Shown here: positions 33,808 to 43,700 of the stretch, one piece after another
Numbering within the stretch: position 1 is the stretch's first letter
Layout of the letters: every line of letters begins with the position of its first letter
From: Bacteroidales bacterium UBA7258
Lineage (GTDB): Bacteria; Bacteroidota; Bacteroidia; Bacteroidales; UBA932
Length of the DNA: 64,000 bases
Assembly (NCBI GenBank): GCA_002472565.1
Contig: DKSK01000014.1
Location: 43,891 to 107,890 of the forward strand
Reading direction: 5' to 3'
Position numbers and translations under genes: made by a program
The notes under the pieces: model-generated
Database searches by the model: none
The model's input: only the letters and a program-made list of their open reading frames with translations
What the model was told of the DNA's origin: nothing

Positions 33808-34695
33808 TTATTCCGCGGTCTCCGGAGCCTTGAAATCGCGGCGGAGAGAGTAATGTTTCTCGGTAGGGAAGTCTGACGGGACAGGGTAGGTCACGGAACC
33901 GGTCGCCGCCCATTCGCAGCCCCTGATAAGCGTAACCTGATAACCGGTGCAGGTCATCGAATAGGTCATGTCCGGGTCGTTCCCGCAATGGCCCAGGACG
34001 TCTACGAAAATCCGGCCCTTGCCATAGCTGACTGTCCACATAACAGGCTCGTCTCGGCCAGTTTCATTGACAGTGGCGAGGACTTCGATGTTCTTCGCCG
34101 GGCCGCGGAGTTTGGTGTAGATCTCATCCTTGAAATGATGCCACCTGGCCGGAACGCCAGCCATGATCGGATGCTCCGGAGCCTGGGTGCTGATTATTTC
34201 GTGGTGCTGGAGTCCATGGTGACCAGCCCAGCCGGGAGTGTAGTCATAGACATATTTCCCGTCTTCGATGTAGAGGTAAGGCCCCCATTTTTCGTCTCTT
34301 CCGTTCCAAGCGCCGAGGCCGGTCATCTCATTGTAGGCAGGCCAGTCCTCCATGGGAATGATGGAAGAATGGATGAAGACCACTCCTCCGCCTCCGCTCA
34401 CGTAGTTCTCGAAAGCCTTTCTGGTCTCTTCCGTCCAGGTCTTTCCTCCATAGTTGATGATTATCAGGCCATAGTCCTTGAACTTCGGAGAAAAATGGTC
34501 TATGTCGGCGTCCCAGCCGAGGAAGTCGGTTTCGACGTCAAACTCGCCTGTATTCTCGAGAATTTTGGTCAGGACCTGCGAGGAACCCTCGTCCCAGTGG
34601 CTTCCGTCCTGGCCGGTAATCAGCAGGACCCTTGTCTTTGAACCGGCGGTGAAGGAGAGGGCGAGAGCCACGGCGAACAATATCAGTTTCTTCAT
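33808..34695 (-). CDS. Exported ThuA-domain protein
   Basis: 295 residues with a signal peptide (MKKLILFAVALALSFTAGSK) and one ThuA-like domain: a Rossmann-type start KTRVLLITGQDGSHWDEGS, then DYGLIIINYGG, GGGVVFIHSSI, and a C-terminal PVMWTVSYGKGRIFVDVLGH. The GHH and HH residues around 175-185 could bind metal or substrate. The start at 34693-34695 overlaps the upstream stop by 4 nt (ATGA). Its own stop abuts the start of the sensor-less regulator. The closest context partners are GH9 and the double-ThuA protein, all apparently periplasmic. The enzymatic role is unknown. Confidence 0.85.
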   Translation of the reverse strand: MKKLILFAVALALSFTAGSKTRVLLITGQDGSHWDEGSSQVLTKILENTGEFDVETDFLGWDADIDHFSPKFKDYGLIIINYGGKTWTEETRKAFENYVSGGGGVVFIHSSIIPMEDWPAYNEMTGLGAWNGRDEKWGPYLYIEDGKYVYDYTPGWAGHHGLQHHEIISTQAPEHPIMAGVPARWHHFKDEIYTKLRGPAKNIEVLATVNETGRDEPVMWTVSYGKGRIFVDVLGHCGNDPDMTYSMTCTGYQVTLIRGCEWAATGSVTYPVPSDFPTEKHYSLRRDFKAPETAE

Positions 34696-35171
34696 TTTTT
34701 CGTGGTTTTGGAGTCGGGGATGAATTCTATGACATCGGTCAGATGGCTGCACTTCATGTGCCAGCCGTCAGGGTCAGTCTTGAAAGAACCCTCCTTGATG
34801 TAGGTGTAGTAAAGTTCGGAAATGCCGTCGAGATTGCGGTCTTCGACCTTCATGTTGTAGTTCTCGGTCACGACTTCGTCTGAAAGGTATTTGACCTTCT
34901 TGTCATGGTTTCCGACTATGGCGTAATAGGCCATGAAGAGGTCGCACTCAGGCCAATGGCCCTTGTCATGACCGAAGAGGATGACCTGTTCCAGCTGTGG
35001 GTCGCCGTCCATCTGGGCGAGGATGACTTTCTGGACGGAATAGCCCTTTCTGACTGCCTCGGACGGGATTTCCCCGTCTCCCTCGCGGGTGGTCTTGGTG
35101 AAGCCTCCCTGACCCGCTGCAGGAAGACAGACAGCGGCGAGAAGGGCCGCAATTATGAGTTTATGTCCCAT
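34692..35171 (-). CDS. Small exported protein of unknown function
   Basis: 159 residues with a signal peptide (1-20, ending PAAGQ). The mature part has two Asp-rich segments, AQMDGDPQLEQV and VEDRNLDGISELYYTY, resembling the calcium-binding loops of FG-GAP or EF-hand-like repeats. I do not recognise a family. It lies 19 nt after GH9 and overlaps the ThuA gene by 4 nt, so it belongs to the same operon. A periplasmic accessory or binding role is inference only. Confidence 0.75.
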   Translation of the reverse strand: MGHKLIIAALLAAVCLPAAGQGGFTKTTREGDGEIPSEAVRKGYSVQKVILAQMDGDPQLEQVILFGHDKGHWPECDLFMAYYAIVGNHDKKVKYLSDEVVTENYNMKVEDRNLDGISELYYTYIKEGSFKTDPDGWHMKCSHLTDVIEFIPDSKTTKK

Positions 35172-35190
35172 ATGAGAAGCTTTTTCAATG

Positions 35191-37590
35191 TCATTCCGTA
35201 TATTCCGAGGCGAGAGATAGCCATTTTCCCGCGGAAGTTACCCAGACCTCCTTGTAGCAGGCGTTGTTTATCGAAGGCCAGAACGGGATATCCTCATCGC
35301 CGATGGTTCTGATGCCTACCGGGATTTCACCGGTAAGGGTTCCGCTGGAGAAGGAATTCATTTCCGGATAGTCCCGGCCTTCTCCGTAGATGAGAGACTG
35401 TCCGAAAGGATTCTTCCCTACGACCCAGTAGAGCTGCTCGAGACCTGCCTGGAGCAGTTCCTTGTTCCCGAGGACTTTTCCGGCCACGGCCGCCGACTTG
35501 CCGCTCGAAAGCAGGATGGCGTTGTTCCCGTTGAAGATAGTGAACCAGACAGGGAAGCGGCGCACGAAATGTGTCGAATCTATCTGAACCCCCTTCCTGA
35601 GCTGTGAGACGTAGCGTTCCGGATAATCTGAAGGAGCGAAGATATGGACGGAGTTGAAGGCCGCCGAGTCCTTCCACTCGTTCAACTCCCAGACCCCGCT
35701 CGGAATCATTCCGTAAGGAGCCGTATATTTGAGCAGGCCCTTGATGTAGCAGCCCAGCCTTTCCATCGCGGCCTTCCATTCCGGCGCCCACCTGCTTTCA
35801 GGCTGGGTGGCCAGAAGTTCGGCCAGGGCCAGGGCGAAAATCTGCGAGCGGGACTGGTGGATGAAATGGACTATGGACTTCTTCTCCTTGTTCCGGTAGA
35901 AGAAGCCGGCCGTTCCGTCCGCAAGTGTGGTCTTCTGCTGGCAGTCGAGGAAGTAGCCGGCTGCCGCAGCCGCCGCCCTGGCGTATTTTTCCTCTCCCGT
36001 CAGCCTGTAGAGCTGGCTGGCGGACCAGGAAATCGTGGCTTCGTACTGACTTTCAGAGGTGTTCCAGCTGTGTTCCATGATGAACCTGAAAGGCTCGAAA
36101 CCTTCCTTGATGAATCTCTCCATCGCGTAATCGAAGTCTTTCTTCGCATAGGATGAGAGGCTGTCCGCATAGCCGCCTTCGAAACAGGCCGCGGCGTAGG
36201 CTTCGACTCCCGCGAAGACGAATCTGTCGAAAGCCAGGTTCTGGACGCGTACCGTGTGGATGTCGTCAGCCGTCCCGACTTCATTGTCAGTCCAATGGAG
36301 GAGGCCCATGCTGGATGTCTGATTCCCGTCCGGGAGATGGCATCGCATGACGAAGTCAAGCCCCCATCTCGCCTCTTCGATCAGGCTTTCGGCAAGCCGC
36401 CTGTTCTTGTTTTTCAGGGATTTGCCGGCCTCGAGAAGGTCGAGCGCCGTCTCGGCGGTCTGGAGGGTTTGCTGGGACAGGTCCCCGGCGTCATGCCAGC
36501 CTCCGGCGTAGGAGTATGACCTGCCTCCGAAGTCGGCGAAAAGGTCGTGGTGGCAGTCGGAATGGACACCCTTCACCTCCTGGCCGCAGCGCTGGCCGTA
36601 GATATAGCTGAGGATCTTGAAATCCGCTTCGTCCCAGAGCCTTGAAGAAAGGCGGACAGGCCCGGCCTCGGCCTTCCCGGCCCTGATAAGGTAGTCCCCT
36701 TCTTTGTCGAAGCCTGAAAAATCGAGGACTCCGTATTCTCCTATGCTGGTGGAATCCCTCTTGACTTTGCCGCTGAAGACAGTCCTGCCCTTTTTGTCGA
36801 CAAGCTCGAAGGAATCAGTCTCCGCGGCGGACTTCCCGCTGATTATCGCGGTCTTCCGGAATCCGGGAAGATAGCCGGAAGAGGAACGGATGATTCTGCC
36901 GTCCATCGGCTCCCAGCCTATGGTCTTTTCGGCTTCGTCGACCTTCTCGAAACGGAGATCCTTGAATTCGAAGCGGAGGGTGTCAGGCCCTGTCTTGTCC
37001 TTTCCTCTGAGTCCGAATGACAGGTCCAGAGAGGCCGCCTTGTCCCTGCGGAAAGCGGCTATCTCCAGCACGCAGTCATTCCATTCCATGTTCTTTAGGA
37101 TAATGAGGTGGGAACCGGTCGGATTGGTGTAGCCCTCTTTCGGGCCTTGGTCCGAGTTGGTGAAGGAAAGTTCAAGGTCATTGACCTTCTGTCCCGGGTT
37201 GAGGGGACGGATTCTCATGAAGATCCGGTTGTAGCCTTCGAGGTCGGCTCCGCCCAGGTCCAGGGAAGCCCAGGCCTGGCCATAGGTTCCGTAATCTATG
37301 TCGTCCGGCGGTCCGACAGGCCTCGGAGACGGCTGGGACGGGTATGAAAGCGTGAATGAGCTGTCGGAGAACGCCATGGAGGCAGTGCCGCCACTGCTCA
37401 ATCTTCCTTCCCGGAAGTCTATGGAAAGGCGGTCTGATACCGGCTTGGAGAGCAGCCTTGTCTCTAGCGCCCCGGAGCGGTCCGGCGCCAGCGGTAGTTG
37501 TTTTGAAGAAAAATCCTTCTGTCCGCAGCCGGATATCGCTGCTGACAGAAGGACAAACCACAATGCTATCGGCCTGCAATGTGTTTTCAT
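35191..37590 (-). CDS. GH9 glycoside hydrolase with N-terminal Ig-like domain, lipoprotein
   Basis: 799 residues from the ATG at 37588-37590, chosen because GAGGAG lies 8 nt upstream (a TTG two codons earlier is also open). The lipobox is ISGC (Cys22). An N-terminal carbohydrate-binding-like region (about 60-210) and a CelD-type Ig domain (about 225-310) precede the (alpha/alpha)6 catalytic domain. Catalytic residues are visible: GWHDAGD at 364-370 (D367, D370) and a C-terminal Glu781 in YKEVWV. GH9 enzymes are mostly endoglucanases, but some bacterial members are exo-beta-glucosaminidases. The neighbouring NagB-like and ROK genes make an amino-sugar substrate worth considering. It sits 2 nt after the permease stop. 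Confidence 0.88.
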   Translation of the reverse strand: MKTHCRPIALWFVLLSAAISGCGQKDFSSKQLPLAPDRSGALETRLLSKPVSDRLSIDFREGRLSSGGTASMAFSDSSFTLSYPSQPSPRPVGPPDDIDYGTYGQAWASLDLGGADLEGYNRIFMRIRPLNPGQKVNDLELSFTNSDQGPKEGYTNPTGSHLIILKNMEWNDCVLEIAAFRRDKAASLDLSFGLRGKDKTGPDTLRFEFKDLRFEKVDEAEKTIGWEPMDGRIIRSSSGYLPGFRKTAIISGKSAAETDSFELVDKKGRTVFSGKVKRDSTSIGEYGVLDFSGFDKEGDYLIRAGKAEAGPVRLSSRLWDEADFKILSYIYGQRCGQEVKGVHSDCHHDLFADFGGRSYSYAGGWHDAGDLSQQTLQTAETALDLLEAGKSLKNKNRRLAESLIEEARWGLDFVMRCHLPDGNQTSSMGLLHWTDNEVGTADDIHTVRVQNLAFDRFVFAGVEAYAAACFEGGYADSLSSYAKKDFDYAMERFIKEGFEPFRFIMEHSWNTSESQYEATISWSASQLYRLTGEEKYARAAAAAAGYFLDCQQKTTLADGTAGFFYRNKEKKSIVHFIHQSRSQIFALALAELLATQPESRWAPEWKAAMERLGCYIKGLLKYTAPYGMIPSGVWELNEWKDSAAFNSVHIFAPSDYPERYVSQLRKGVQIDSTHFVRRFPVWFTIFNGNNAILLSSGKSAAVAGKVLGNKELLQAGLEQLYWVVGKNPFGQSLIYGEGRDYPEMNSFSSGTLTGEIPVGIRTIGDEDIPFWPSINNACYKEVWVTSAGKWLSLASEYTE

Positions 37591-37592
37591 TT

Positions 37593-38849
37593 TCAATCTC
37601 CTCTTTGTATGACTTTAGATCCGTATCTGGCGTAAAGGAGCATCAGGACTTCTCCGGCAAGAATGAGCAGCCAGGTCAGTCTCCAGCTGCCTGCCGCGTC
37701 AGCCGCCCCTCCCTGGAGCAAAGGCATGACGGCCCCGCCGAAGACTCCTATCATGAAGACTCCTGAAGCGGCGGAAGTGTATCTGCCGAGATGGGCCGTG
37801 GACAAGGTGAAGATGGCTCCCCACATGATGGAGTGGAAGAGGCCGGTGAAGGCCAGCAGCCAAGGGCTGTCCAGGATTACGGCAAGGGCGACCATGACCG
37901 TGGCTCCCGTGGTTGTCACTGTCAGCTGAGTCTTGGCCGGGACCTTGCTCAGAGTGCTGGAGAAGGCTCTTCCGACCAGCATCAGACCCCAGTAGACCGT
38001 GGCCAGCAGGGCCGGGTCCCCGATGCCTTTGTCAATCGCATAGAGGTTGATGTTTCCTCCGATGCAGACCTCGCAGCCGACATAGATGAAGATGGCCATG
38101 ACTCCGAGGGTCAGGTGCCTAAAAGACCAGACGCTTTTCTCGAGCTTTTCGTCTCTGCTCCTCGTCTCCTCTATGTCCGGAAGGCGGAAAGCGGCCAGGC
38201 AGCCAAGCACGACGGCTATCACCAGCATCATCACCAGGTACGGCAGGCGGATCTGGGCAACCGAGACATCCTCAAGCGCGAGTCCTCCGAAAACTATCCC
38301 TGAAATGAAGTAGGGGGCTATGGTGGTGCCGATGGAATTGGAGGTGCCTCCGATTGCCAGCCTCTGTATCGGTTGCGTGCCTCTGACGTTGCAGGCGGAA
38401 AGGTAAGGGTTGAGGACGACTTGCAGAATCGTGGCTGAAGCGCCGGTCACGAAGGAGCCTGCCAGGAAGATGATGAAGCCCCAGTTGACGGAGAGGTCGC
38501 CGAGATGAAGACAGGAGTCAGGATATCTTACCGTTTCCCATGAGGAAAGGAAGGTCAGGCCCAGTCCTATGAACATGACGAGGAGGCCTCTGAGCAGGGT
38601 GACCTTGTAGCCTCTGCGGTTCACCCATCTGGAGCCTATAGGCCCGCTTATAGGATAGGCGAGGAACCAGGAGAAGGTTATAAGGGTCGCGAAAGTGTTC
38701 TTGAGCCTGCCCGCTCCTCCCAGAAAGACTGACTTCAGCGGGGCCTGGAACTGGGTGTTTGCCGTAGTCAGGAAGCCCACGATGAAGAAAAGAAAGACCA
38801 TCAGGAGGAATGGTCCCAAATAAGCTGTTTGTCTGGAATCGTTTCTCAT
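37593..38849 (-). CDS. FHS-family MFS sugar permease
   Basis: Twelve-helix sugar:proton symporter of 418 residues, like the fucose, glucose/galactose and N-acetylglucosamine permeases of Bacteroidota. The start MRNDSRQTAYLG at 38847-38849 suits the family. A longer open frame to 38885 runs into the NagB-like gene. Motifs are the first helix LLMVFLFFIVGFLTTANTQ, the QVVLNPYLSACN region and the IYVGCEVCIGGNINLYA segment in the second half. Its place between the NagB-like enzyme and GH9 suggests that it imports the monosaccharide or disaccharide released by GH9 for the ROK kinase. Confidence 0.88.
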   Translation of the reverse strand: MRNDSRQTAYLGPFLLMVFLFFIVGFLTTANTQFQAPLKSVFLGGAGRLKNTFATLITFSWFLAYPISGPIGSRWVNRRGYKVTLLRGLLVMFIGLGLTFLSSWETVRYPDSCLHLGDLSVNWGFIIFLAGSFVTGASATILQVVLNPYLSACNVRGTQPIQRLAIGGTSNSIGTTIAPYFISGIVFGGLALEDVSVAQIRLPYLVMMLVIAVVLGCLAAFRLPDIEETRSRDEKLEKSVWSFRHLTLGVMAIFIYVGCEVCIGGNINLYAIDKGIGDPALLATVYWGLMLVGRAFSSTLSKVPAKTQLTVTTTGATVMVALAVILDSPWLLAFTGLFHSIMWGAIFTLSTAHLGRYTSAASGVFMIGVFGGAVMPLLQGGAADAAGSWRLTWLLILAGEVLMLLYARYGSKVIQRGD

Positions 38850-38856
38850 GTCGTTG

Positions 38857-39582
38857 TCATAGTCTTGAGGCCGCCTCCCTGTCAAGGATGACCTCGCAGT
38901 CTGGATGTCTTTGCAAGATGCTGCCGGGAACGTCTTCGGTCACGGGCCCTCTCAGGACTTTTTCCACGACCGGGGCCTTGGTCAGGCCGCAGGCGGCGAG
39001 CATGATTTTTCTCGCCCCCATGATGTCGGCTATCCCGAGTCCTACGCCTCCGAGCCAGAGCCCGGCCGGGGCTGCCGTCTCCCTGCGTATCCTCTCTTCA
39101 AGTTCCGGATACATCTCGCCGAGGCCGGCCTTGCCCTTGAAATCGGAGCCCGGCTGGTTGAAGGCCAGGTGCCCGTTTTCTCCGAGGCCCAGTTCTATGA
39201 AGTCTATTCCGCCTCTGCGGGCCAGTTCTGACTCGACGGCTGCGCAGTCCCTGGCGAAGTCGTCTGACTTGGTGGGGAAGTGGACGAACTGGCTGTCGCC
39301 GACTCCTATGGAATCGAGGAGCTCGTAGTGAATCATGGTGTAGCAGGCTCCTGAATATGTCAGGGGAACATTCACCACTTCGTCCACTTCAAAGAAGGTC
39401 AGCCCGGAAATGTCGAAGGGCGCGGTCTTGTAGAGCCTGGCTATCTCCCTGTGGATATCGCCTGTAGTGCGGCCGGTGGAAAGGCCGATTACCGCGTCTT
39501 TCTTCGCCCTCATCTGGCCGAGGACCATCTCCGCGCAGGCCCTGTTGAAGGCCGTTCTGTTCTCAAGTATCCTTGTCTTCAT
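38857..39582 (-). CDS. NagB-like glucosamine-6-phosphate deaminase/isomerase family protein
   Basis: 241 residues of the NagB/SOL fold. Landmarks are GLSTGRTTGDIHREI (phosphate loop), FFEVDEVVNVP where NagB has F-N-M-D-E-Y, and GENGHLAFNQPG. Relative to E. coli NagB the aspartate of the DEY motif and the histidine of NGH are kept. The glutamate of NEP is glutamine here (NQP), and the Tyr of DEY is Val. True deaminase activity is therefore uncertain, and a different amino sugar or isomerase reaction is possible. It lies 3 nt after the ROK gene and 7 nt before the permease. No symbol is given because of these changes. Confidence 0.78.
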   Translation of the reverse strand: MKTRILENRTAFNRACAEMVLGQMRAKKDAVIGLSTGRTTGDIHREIARLYKTAPFDISGLTFFEVDEVVNVPLTYSGACYTMIHYELLDSIGVGDSQFVHFPTKSDDFARDCAAVESELARRGGIDFIELGLGENGHLAFNQPGSDFKGKAGLGEMYPELEERIRRETAAPAGLWLGGVGLGIADIMGARKIMLAACGLTKAPVVEKVLRGPVTEDVPGSILQRHPDCEVILDREAASRL

Positions 39583-39585
39583 GGC

Positions 39586-40524
39586 CTATTTGTTCATCGC
39601 TACTGCCGCCGCCCCGAGAAGTCCGATAAATTCGGGATTCAGCTTCGTCAGCACGACCCCGTTGGTCACGAATCTCATGGTGTTCTTGTTGAGCTGGCTT
39701 TGGATTTTCTGGTACATGAAGCCGTCCGACACGATTCCTCCTCCGAGGACGACCGTGTCCGGGTCGGTGATGCGGACCATGTTCATTATCAGGTTCGCTA
39801 TGGCTGCCGCGGCGTTGTCGGTCAGGAACTTGCAAAGCTTGTCGCCTTCCTGGCAGAGCTTGTATACATCTCTGACGTCGACCCTCGTCCCGTCTTCCGG
39901 AATGTTCAGCGAAGTCGTGTATCTGGACTTGAACTCCCTTGCGCAACGGTCGATTCCGCTTCCTGAGGCTATCGCCTCCACGCAGTCGTATCTTCCGCAG
40001 GAACATTTTATGCCGAGATTGACGCCGACCCTCATGTGGCCGGCCTCTCCCGCGTTGAAATGGCTTCCGCGTATCTGGCGGCCGTTCACCACGGTCCCCA
40101 CGGCAATCCCGGTCCCTATATTGATATAGACGAAATCTTTCGAATATTGGCCGACGCCCCAGACCCTTTCCGCCCGGGTAGCGCTCTTGACGTCATTGTC
40201 AATCCGGCAGGGAATGCCGTAGATCCCCGTGATTTCATCGGCGAGGTCAATCGGTTCCGTGTGCGAGGGGTCGATCTGGAGCCAGACGCCGGCGTTCGGA
40301 TCCACTCTTCCGATGAGTCCGATTCCCATTCCCTCCGGCTTGCCGTTTGTCCAGCCGACAGTCTTAATATAATCATCAAGGGAGTCCTTTATTATTCCGA
40401 ATGCGGCCCGCTGGTTGAAATATCCGGATGCGTATTTCTTGTAACGCAAGATATTTCCATGTTCATCGATTTCTCCGATGAGTAGTTTGGTGCCGCCTAG
40501 ATCTAGGCCTAAATAAGTATCCAT
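39586..40524 (-). CDS. ROK-family sugar kinase
   Basis: Cytoplasmic kinase of 312 residues that would phosphorylate the imported sugar. It has the ATP motif DLGGTK at 8-13, a catalytic aspartate in IDNDVKSA, the FNAGEAGHM motif, and the ROK zinc site C-x-C-G-x-x-x-C-x-E in KCSCGRYDCVEA. There is no helix-turn-helix in front, so it is a kinase rather than a NagC-type repressor. It is the first gene of the minus-strand operon that runs to 30638. It is divergent from susC over 226 bp. TATCTTCG at 40551-40558 is a one-mismatch promoter box. Substrate by context: glucose, glucosamine or N-acetylglucosamine. Confidence 0.88.
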   Translation of the reverse strand: MDTYLGLDLGGTKLLIGEIDEHGNILRYKKYASGYFNQRAAFGIIKDSLDDYIKTVGWTNGKPEGMGIGLIGRVDPNAGVWLQIDPSHTEPIDLADEITGIYGIPCRIDNDVKSATRAERVWGVGQYSKDFVYINIGTGIAVGTVVNGRQIRGSHFNAGEAGHMRVGVNLGIKCSCGRYDCVEAIASGSGIDRCAREFKSRYTTSLNIPEDGTRVDVRDVYKLCQEGDKLCKFLTDNAAAAIANLIMNMVRITDPDTVVLGGGIVSDGFMYQKIQSQLNKNTMRFVTNGVVLTKLNPEFIGLLGAAAVAMNK

Positions 40525-40567
40525 GTGGATGGTTTATTAATTATGCGGTCCGAAGATAACAAGATTT

Positions 40568-40632
40568 CCTCCTACGGAGGTTTGATTACCGCCGGAAAAG
40601 GTTTGAAAACAATCTACGTTTAAATTCAAACC
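40568..40632. promoter_or_regulatory. Cluster of palindromes and half-sites between the ROK operon and susC
   Basis: A perfect palindrome CCTCC-TAC-GGAGG lies at 40568-40580. GGTTTGAT at 40579-40586 and GGTTTGAA at 40600-40607 are direct repeats 21 bp apart, and TTCAAACC at 40625-40632 is the inverted copy of the second. These are good candidates for binding of the sensor-less AraC-type regulator or another sugar-responsive regulator controlling both divergent operons. Confidence 0.45.
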
Positions 40633-40673
40633 AAAAAAGTCTGATTCTAAACCACGACACGATATTTATCGGA

Positions 40674-40681
40674 TAGTTTTG
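40674..40681 (+). promoter_or_regulatory. -7 promoter box for the second susC-susD operon
   Basis: TAGTTTTG matches TAnnTTTG, predicting a leader of about 60 nt before the susC ATG at 40751. Confidence 0.6.
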
Positions 40682-40750
40682 TTCCCGCGAACCTGAGAAA
40701 ATCGCGGAAAACCACATTGAACCAATAGATACCACATAAAACCAAACTAT

Positions 40751-43700
40751 ATGCGAACAAAGATCAGCTTGTTGCTCTTGTCAGCAATTTTGTTTACGAC
40801 TCAGCTTTTCGCACAGAATCCGGTCGATGTCAGCGGCGTTGTCTACGATCCCGGCAACGTGACCATTCCTGGAGCGAACGTGTTTGTCAAGGGCGATGCC
40901 TCCAAAGGCACCACAACGGACATAGACGGTAATTTCCACATCAATGTCCCTGCCGGTTCCACCCTCGTCTTCTCTTTCATCGGCTACAAGGACTTTGAAT
41001 ACAATGTCACAGGCCCTGTATCCAATCTCGTGGTGAAGTTCTCGGATGAGGGGAACGCCATCGACGAACTTGTAGTCGTCGGCTACGGTATCCAGAAGAA
41101 AAGCGTACTGACCTCTTCCGTAAGCCGCGTTACCGGAGACGAACTGGACGCGGGTCATCCGACTTCCCTGGACAACGCCCTCAAAGGCAAGCTTTCCGGC
41201 ATCTCGGTCATCTCGAATTCCGGCCAGCCGGGAGCGGGCTCCCAGGTCAGAATCAGGGGAATCAGCACCATCAACGATTCCAATCCGCTTTATATAGTCG
41301 ACGGAATGCCTACGGAGAACGGCATCGACTATCTTAACCCTACTGACATCGAGTCGGTCGAAATCCTCAAGGACGCGGCCTCGGCGGCAATCTACGGCTC
41401 CAGGGGAGCCAACGGAGTAGTCCTTGTCACCACCAAGGAAGGAAAGAAAGGACCGGCTACCGTAGATTATGAATTCACCTACGGAATTCAGAACCCGGCC
41501 CGCAAGGTTGATCTGCTTAAGGCTTCGGAATATGTCGAGCTCATCAACGAAATGGCCTCGAACAGCGGAAAGAGCCCTTATTTCACCACGGCTCCAAAGT
41601 ATGACACTGACTGGCAGGATGTCCTCAAGAATTCCGACGCCCCTATAATAAACCACAAGGCTTCCATCTCTGGAGGCGGGGACAATTCCAACTATTATAT
41701 CTCTTTCGGCTATCTCAGCCAGGAAGGTATCTATGCCAAGGGATATTCGGACTACGAGAGATATAACTTCCGCGCCAAGTACAACACCACCGTCCTTGAC
41801 GTAAAGGACCGCGATTGGCTGAACAAGATTCAGCTCGGAACCAATTTCGCCTATACCCAGGCCAAGAGCAAGGGCACTACCATCGGGAACAGCGAGGGCA
41901 GCGGAATCATCGCCTCCATGAATATGCTTCCACCTACGGAGCCTGTATATCAGGATGACCTGTCCGAGCTCGCCCGTTATGCGACCACTTTCCCGAACGC
42001 CGTGACTTCTTCCGACGGAAGATATTACAACATCATAGACATGCGTGAAATCTGCAACCCTCTGGCAGATCTCAAGGTCAACCACAACCAGCGCTATATT
42101 CCGAGGAACTTTACCGGTTCGGCCAGCCTCACCGCGAACCTCTGGAAGGGGCTCGTGTACAAGACGACCTTCGGCATCGACTACATGACGACGCAGACCA
42201 AGAAGGTGGTCCCTGTCTATCAGCTCAATACTACGAACTATAACGCCACTTCATACGTAAACGACAGCAAGTCTACCGGCTTCAACTACCAGTGGGACGA
42301 GACTCTGTCCTACAATGTCAATTTCGGAAAACACGCTGTCGGAGCCATGCTCGGAACCAGCGTCTCTTCCTACCATTCGGAATACATCGGAGCGACCGAT
42401 TATGACCTTCTGACCGTAGACATCAACAAGGCCTATATCGACACTGCTACAGCCTCCGAGGAGAATTCGGTTGTTTCCAGCAGCGGTGCCGACCACAAGC
42501 TCGCGTCTTTCTTCGGCAGGGTCAACTACAATTATGACGAGAAATATCTCGCCGAGTTCGTGATCCGCAGGGATGGCTCGTCCAACTTCGGGCCGAAACA
42601 CCAGTGGGGAACCTTCCCTTCCGTCTCCCTCGGCTGGGTGCTCACGAGAGAGAGTTTCATGAAGGACAGACCGGTGTGGTTTGATTTCATGAAACTGCGT
42701 GCAAGCTGGGGCCGGAACGGAAACGAGAACATAGGAGCCTTCAAGTACACGACCATGATGGCTTCCGGCCACAATGCCATCATCGGCGGAAAGTCCTATG
42801 CCGGCATGTATCCTTCAGGCTATGCCAACGAGGATCTCAAATGGGAGACTTCGGAGCAGCTTGACTTCGGTACCGACATCCGCCTGTTCAACAGCGCCCT
42901 CACCTTCACTTTCGACTGGTTCAAGAAAAAGACCAAGGACATGCTCCTCGACAAGCCTATTCCTCTCTATACCAGCTTCAATTCCATGACCGTGAATGCC
43001 GGCTCTGTAGAGAACAAGGGCTTTGAGTTCGATGTCAACTACAGGTTCGCGACAGGCAAGTTCAACTGGGGCGTGGGAGCCAACGCTTCTTATGTCCAGA
43101 ACGAGGTGAGCGACCAGGGCCCTGACATGGTGGGCCTCAATTCCCTCGGCGGAGGAATGGGCGGGCAGGTGTCATTCAGCCAGACCGGACGTCCTTACGG
43201 CTTCTTCTATGGTTACAAGGTTGATGGAGTATTCCAGACAGACCAGGAAGCTGCCGCTTCGGGCCAGAATGTCGGCTCCGCCCCGCACGCAGGAGACCTG
43301 CGTTTTAAGGACGTCACCGGAGACGGTAAAATAAACGCCGATGACCGGACAATGATTGGAAACCCTAACCCGGACTGGACTTACGGTTTCAACCTTACCG
43401 CGGCATGGAACAACTTCGACCTCGCGGCCTATTTCCAAGGTGCCATCGGCAACGACATCTACCGTCTCTACCGCCGTTCCAACGTAGCTCTTGCCAATTT
43501 CGACCATAAGTGGATGAGCCGCTGGCACGGCGATGGCACCTCCAATTCCGTACCTAGAATCGTGGAAGGCGACAACATCAATTACCAGATTTCGGACTTC
43601 TTCGTAGAGGACGGTTCCTACCTCAGGTTCAAGACCCTCCAGATAGGCTACACCCTTCCTCAGACCCTTACCCGTAAGTTCTTCGTAAAGAGCCTCAGGC

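Noticed and set aside
40781..42085. 434-codon open frame antisense to the second susC
   Set aside because: The opposite strand carries a full SusC with signature motifs; the antisense product matches no family I know.
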